From contig NC_053042.1 of assembly GCF_003473485.1 (NCBI RefSeq), positions 19,488,501 to 19,552,500 on the forward strand: a stretch of 64,000 nucleotides of DNA, given 5' to 3'. Of the stretch, positions 59,611 through 64,000 are shown in pieces. The DNA comes from Medicago truncatula. Taxonomy: Eukaryota; Streptophyta; Magnoliopsida; Fabales; Fabaceae. The first letter of the stretch is position 1; every line of letters starts with the position of its first letter. The translations under genes were made by a program, and so were the position numbers. A model generated the notes under the pieces. That model did not search any database and was not told where the DNA came from. It saw only the letters and a list, made by a program, of their open reading frames with translations.

Positions 59611-60241
59611 TTTGACAACATCTTTTAAATATTTTTCCTTAAAAAAATACTTCTAAATATTTTTTTGTACAAAAAAAGAGGGCAGAGCCCTAAATATTTA
59701 AATACTATCTACCTTTTTTTTTTTAAGGAAAATACTATCTACCTATATGTGGTAAACAAAGATATTCGTGAATAATTCCCTTAAAAATAGAACGTTTCAA
59801 ATTCAAATTCAAGCGTGACTTCTATGATCACAAGCACAAATATTTTGGATTTAGGCACACTCATAGGTAATAAAGAGTAAAAGAGAAATAATTAATTTTT
59901 ATTAAGACTATTGATATATTAATATTTTCTCTTTTTATTTTAATTTATTTGTTAAAACATTTGTATTTGTGCTATAGAAGTGTTTACTACCAAAATAATA
60001 GTGAAAAAAAGTAATCATAAAAATTGAACTTAATTGGATTAATTAAATAAAATGATTATTACTATTACTATATTTTTTTGAAGAACTGTTAATACACAAC
60101 AGAGCACCTCATTTTTTGTGTTTTAGTGGGTTTTTATGTCGATATCACTCATTTTATGATAGTACTTAATAAACATCTTTAAACTAACACATCAAGGGAA
60201 AAAAAACTAAAGAGAAGTCACTGATAATTTTATGGGTCCTA
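59611..60241. other. gene-free AT-rich DNA
   Basis: Nothing recognised. Confidence 0.4.
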
Positions 60242-60721
60242 CTAACCGGTGTTCCTGGGGCACTGGTTAATCATACCATAAAAGGGAATTATTACCATAA
60301 AAGGAAACTATTTTTGACTTTATTACTCCCTCCGTCCCAAATTGTATATCACTTTAGAAAAAATATTTGTCCCAAATTATATGTCGATTTACAATACTAA
60401 TGAAAAATTAATGTTATTTTTCCTATTATATCCTTAACTATTTATTGCTCTCTTCTTTCAATTCCTTCATTTATCTTTCACATATCATTTATTAAGGACA
60501 ATTTTGTAAAACAACTCATAATATCTCATTCCCACACAATATTAATTACATTTCTTAATATGTGTGAAATGCTCAAAACGTCATAAATTTGGGACGGAGG
60601 GAGTATAAATTAATTACACAATTTCAATGCATTAACTACTATTCCTTCAAAAAAAATGCATTAACTACTATATAATTTCCTTTTTCATATCCTTAACCCG
60701 TGCCCCGGGACACCGGTTAGC
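60242..60721. mobile_element. TIR element interrupted by a Stowaway MITE
   Basis: The ends CTAACCGGTGTTCCTGGGGC and, from the right, CTAACCGGTGTCCCGGGGCA are inverted copies, continuing with GGTTAA. Most of the interior is the Stowaway at 60326-60603. Flanking duplication not clear. Confidence 0.75.
60326..60603. mobile_element. 278-bp Stowaway MITE (Tc1/mariner)
   Basis: Ends CTCCCTCCGTCCCAAATT and its mirror AATTTGGGACGGAGGGAG are the classical Stowaway termini. TA flanks both sides (60324-60325 and 60604-60605). Confidence 0.95.
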
Positions 60722-60898
60722 ATTTCCTCTAATTTTATATCATCACATTTCAATAATTTTTTTTTTGAAAGAACATTTTAATAAATTTTATTTATTTTAT
60801 TAAATGAGATGCACAAAGAAAGAAAAGATGTTTTTATAGTCACACCCTTCTTTACAAACACCACAATTTTCTCCTCTAATAAAGTGATTATTTAGTAT

Positions 60899-61033
60899 AT
60901 CTCCGTGAGCTTAGCTCAATTGGTAGGGATATTGCATATTATATGCAGGGGCTGGGGTTCGAACCCCAGATACTCCACTTCTCCACAATTTAATTGTGTG
61001 AGCTCTAGCCACTAGGCTACTTGACAAAAAAAA
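60899..61033 (+). mobile_element. young tRNA-derived SINE with 18-bp duplication
   Basis: Intact A-box TTAGCTCAATTGG and B-box GGTTCGAACCCCA, the family tail CTAGGCTACTTGAC and an A-run. It is bounded by an identical AAAGTGATTATTTAGTAT at 60881-60898 and 61034-61051. The perfect 18-bp duplication and the intact promoter suggest a recent insertion. Confidence 0.93.
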
Positions 61034-61051
61034 AAAGTGATTATTTAGTAT

Positions 61052-62014
61052 GGTGCTAAGTAGGTAATCCACTATTATGATGGTCTAATTATTTAGAAGT
61101 AAATTAATATAAAAACTATAGTAAATGAAAAGGTTAATACTCCGATAACTTGGAGTTTTGTTCGGTAATACTCAAAATGAAATCATTTAATGAAATTTAT
61201 CATCTATATTATTTATTTTAAGTAAATTTAAATTTTAAATCAATGAAATGATTCCTATAGTTAAGGATTAAGGTTCCTTCTGACAGAGAATTGTCAACGT
61301 TAGTGGCAAAAAAATTGTAATAATATAATACGGTAAAAAAAAAATTAATTTTGAATTAGTTTGTTCTAATAAGTATGGGTGTACCTGACCAAAATTTTTG
61401 GTTACATAAATTAAAAAAATTTGGTCAAAAAAAATTTATGTCACATTGATACATAATATTTTTTATTTTTTATTTTTTATGATCCAGTCATACACGATTC
61501 TAATTCCGTATATTAAGTCCTTAACTTACATTGAATCGATATAATATGATAATTGTATTCTTTTTCTTTAGTAGATATACAACGAAATTATAAATAATTA
61601 TTGAAACTTACATAAACAAATGGAGGGGTCTGACCGTCTGAGTTTAAATCTCAATCATAATTTAAATCTCAATCACAACGTTTGACCTTATAATTTTGGT
61701 ATTTTTTATCTAACTTTTGGACCATTGCCTTCTTTTTATATTCCAGAGAAAACCAACAATTGAATTTACGTTGGCAATGAAAACAAGAATAGTGGAAGTG
61801 AAATATCATCTCTATTATAATTAAAAGATTTAATTTGGAAGTGAAATCAACAATTGAAATATCATTTCCAGATAAAAAAATACTATAAATAAAAGATTTA
61901 ATTTGATTTGTGATAATCACACATAATTATAATCTCGCATATCAAGCCTTTAATTCACACTACCTTATATTATAAAAAAGATGAAATATCATTTCTTTTG
62001 TATCTACCCACAAA
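61052..62014. other. gene-free region upstream of the DUF688-like gene
   Basis: AT-rich. GAAATATCATTTC-type words repeat at 61798-61870 and 61983. The DUF688-like promoter must lie at its right end. Confidence 0.4.
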
Positions 62015-62530
62015 ATGGAAAACCAAAATTATTCAGCGCCTGAATCATATTTGAATAAATTTATGATACCAAGGCCATCAATTGGTCAATCTTCAAGGTG
62101 TGACTATTTCAGTGATGAGCATAGTGTGATCCCATTCAAATGGGAAGAAGAACCAGGAATACCAAAAGAAGAGTCGTCGTCAACATCTTTAAAAATCGAT
62201 CCACCAATCGATATTCCTCCACCACCAAAGTTGAATCTGACGCATGTACCGAAACATCCTTCAACTCAACCAAAATCGTGCTTTTTCGTTAAGCCTTGGT
62301 TCGGAAATTTTAAGGCAAAGAAGGGAAACAACGATGATAGCGATAACGATGAAGATGTAGAAGAGAGTTTTGACGATTTCAATTACATTTTTTCAGGTGA
62401 AGATTTCCCTTCTTCACAGTGTGTTTCGAAATCTTCTTCTGGATCGTCAACAACTTCATCTAAAGGATCTGTATCGAAGTCTTCAAGAGTGGTTCATTTT
62501 GCAAAAGGGGTTTATAAACGGCTATTTTAA
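62015..62530 (+). CDS. DUF688-like protein of unknown function
   Basis: A single exon of 171 aa. The diagnostic segment is VIPFKWEEEPGIPKE (residues 38-52), close to the conserved PFKWE..PGxPK motif of plant DUF688 proteins. It is followed by a Pro-rich stretch (PPIDIPPPPK), a basic patch with KPWFGNFKAKKG, an acidic run (DDSDNDEDVEESFDD) and a Ser-rich tail ending VVHFAKGVYKRLF. No signal peptide or membrane span. Proteins of this group are small, probably nuclear or cytosolic, and have no established role. The frame is clean and codon use differs from the surrounding AT-rich DNA. Confidence 0.85.
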   Translation: MENQNYSAPESYLNKFMIPRPSIGQSSRCDYFSDEHSVIPFKWEEEPGIPKEESSSTSLKIDPPIDIPPPPKLNLTHVPKHPSTQPKSCFFVKPWFGNFKAKKGNNDDSDNDEDVEESFDDFNYIFSGEDFPSSQCVSKSSSGSSTTSSKGSVSKSSRVVHFAKGVYKRLF

Positions 62531-63240
62531 TTGTCAATTTTACTAATTACAATTGATTTACCATAGTACTAGTTCTAGGTCTTTTTTTTTTCTTGAAAAG
62601 TTTAGTACTTCGGTTGTTATTTTGTTTCGTAATTTTCTCTCTTGAATGTACATATGCGTTATGAAATTCTTGAAAAGCAATTTTGTTATTTTACTTTGTT
62701 TCACAAAATGTGGCTTGTCGTTTTCATAACCTTTCAAATAATAAATCCTACTTTGGTGCTTGATTTTGTTATTTTATCCAAATTTGTTTTATATTTCTCG
62801 CATATTCCTTCTTGTATTGCTTTTCTCTTGCAACTGATATGGTTGCTTAAGGAAATACTTATTTCCGTAAAAAAAAAGCTATATTAGAAAAGTTGTAAAA
62901 TTTGTAGATAGTTATATTAGCGGCATCTGATATGAATTTGGTTTAAAGGTGTACATTATGTACATTATTATTATTATTTTAAGGAAGGTGTACATTATTA
63001 TTTCTTTTAATTTTAATGAAAAAGAAAAGGATACATAAATTATTGATCATTAGAGTACAAACTCAGTTTGTAATTGTAACTTGCAAGGACAATAATATAA
63101 AGTAATGGAGTTCGGATTTCAAATTCTCCAATTTTTTACATTTAAAACATGCGAGCTCAGCCATTAAAGTTACTTAAAAAAAATTGATTAAAAATTACGA
63201 GAGTTCACCCTTTTGAATCATTTTTAGTAGGTCTCTATTA
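62531..63240. other. 3' flank of the DUF688-like gene
   Basis: Probably 3' untranslated sequence followed by AT-rich DNA. No gene. Confidence 0.4.
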
Positions 63241-63254
63241 GACACAAACAACGG

Positions 63255-64000
63255 CAACAACATCAATTTTAGTTAATGGAAGCCCTACTGAAGAATTTTC
63301 TTTTAAAAGGGATCTGCGTCAAGAAGATCCTCTTTCTCCTTTTCTTTTTTTGCTGGTAGCCGAAGGGTGGAATGTAATGATGAAGGCTGCGGTGGATAAT
63401 AATTTGTATTTGGGATATGAGGTTGGCGCTTCAAACTCTATGGTGGTGTCTCATATGCAGTTTGCGGATGATACGTTGCTTTTGGGAATTAAAAGTTGGG
63501 TCAATGTGTGAGCATTAAGAGCGGTGTTGGCTTTGTTTGCAGAGATGTCAGGTCTTAAAGTGAATTTTCATAAGAGTTTACTGGTTGGTATTAATATTGG
63601 GGATTCTTGGTTGACTGAGGCAGCATCTATTTTAAACTGTAAAGTGGGTGAAATTCCGTTCTTGTATCTTGGTCTCTCGATTGGTGGTGATCCTCGAAGG
63701 TTAGATTTTTGGGAACCTATGATGAATACTATTAAAACTAGACTGTCGGGGGTGGCATAGTCACTTTCTATCTTTTGGGGGCCGGTTGGTCTTTCTCAAG
63801 TTTGTCTTGACCTGGCTTCTTGTCTATGCTCTTTCCTTCTTCAAAGCTCTGTCAGATATAATCTCTTCCATTGAATCTATTTTTAAACAATTTTTTTGGG
63901 GAGGGAGTGAGGATAACATGAAAATTTACTGGATTGCTTGGAGCTCTATTTGTTTTACCGAAGGAGGGTGGAATGTTGGGGGTTAGACAGTTGAGGGAGT
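63255..64000 (+). mobile_element. LINE reverse transcriptase relic running off the window
   Basis: Plus-strand wording of plant L1 reverse transcriptase: RQEDPLSPFLFLLVAEG, then the catalytic MQFADDTLLLG (about 63460-63490), LKVNFHKSLLVG, FLYLGLSIGGDPRR and VYALSFFKA. An in-frame TGA at about 63509 and a frame shift near 63758-63786 break it. The endonuclease part is missing at the left; the right continues past the end of the window. Confidence 0.9.

Noticed and set aside
1..64000. CRISPR array, operon or bacterial-type signals
   Set aside because: The sequence is clearly plant nuclear DNA; the only regular repeats are microsatellites, a 72-bp triplet and transposon parts.

Overview
The window is plant nuclear DNA: AT-rich, long introns with GT/AG borders, plant-specific protein families and dense transposon debris. 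The codon use, the repeat types and the families present fit a legume, most likely Medicago; this is inference, because no species marker can be read directly. Six host genes can be supported, and exon phases add up exactly in all the multi-exon models. They are: a type-A cytokinin response regulator (5842-7402, minus); a PWWP-domain chromatin protein of the PDP type (15567-18500, plus); an AP2-family repressor of the SMZ/SNZ type with a miR172 site (28502-33425, plus); an F-box/DUF295 protein (40572-41783, minus); a mitochondrial DUF155 protein like Arabidopsis RETARDED ROOT GROWTH (42635-51305, plus), which shares an ~850-bp divergent promoter region with the F-box gene; and a small DUF688-like protein of unknown role (62015-62530, plus). 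Layout: 1-5800 is gene-free, with a MITE and a duplicated block. 5842-7402 is the response regulator. 8085-14520 is mobile DNA: a SINE, a MITE, a LINE 3' end joined to a Sirevirus-type copia relic with a decayed downstream env-like/transposon-protein ORF, then a terminal-inverted-repeat (TIR) element. 15200-18500 is the PWWP gene. 18500-28500 is mostly gene-free, but 23575-24817 is a TIR element carrying its own small gene. 28502-33425 is the AP2 gene, whose introns hold at least three small elements. 33619-35282 is a 5'-truncated LINE with an 18-bp target-site duplication (TSD), itself split by a foldback MITE. 37030-38800 is a second LINE relic. 40572-51305 is the divergent gene pair; the DUF155 gene has a hAT element in intron 1 and a solo LTR, a TRIM-like element, foldback elements and a 72-bp tandem triplet in its 4-kb intron 3. 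53400-57256 is a two-gene PIF/Harbinger transposon with three visible lesions. 57328-58351 is a Mutator-like TIR element with a possible captured sequence. 60242-61051 holds a Stowaway inside another element and a very fresh SINE. The window ends inside a third LINE. The genes do not form a pathway cluster, although the response regulator, the AP2 repressor and the PWWP protein belong to families with roles in growth and flowering control. The best candidate for something undescribed is a family of TIR elements sharing a CGGTAGTTAACTACCG-type palindrome, with one 9-bp-TSD copy inside the AP2 gene, one copy encoding an 86-aa basic protein with a SUMO-interaction-like tail, and one remnant near 52.6 kb.
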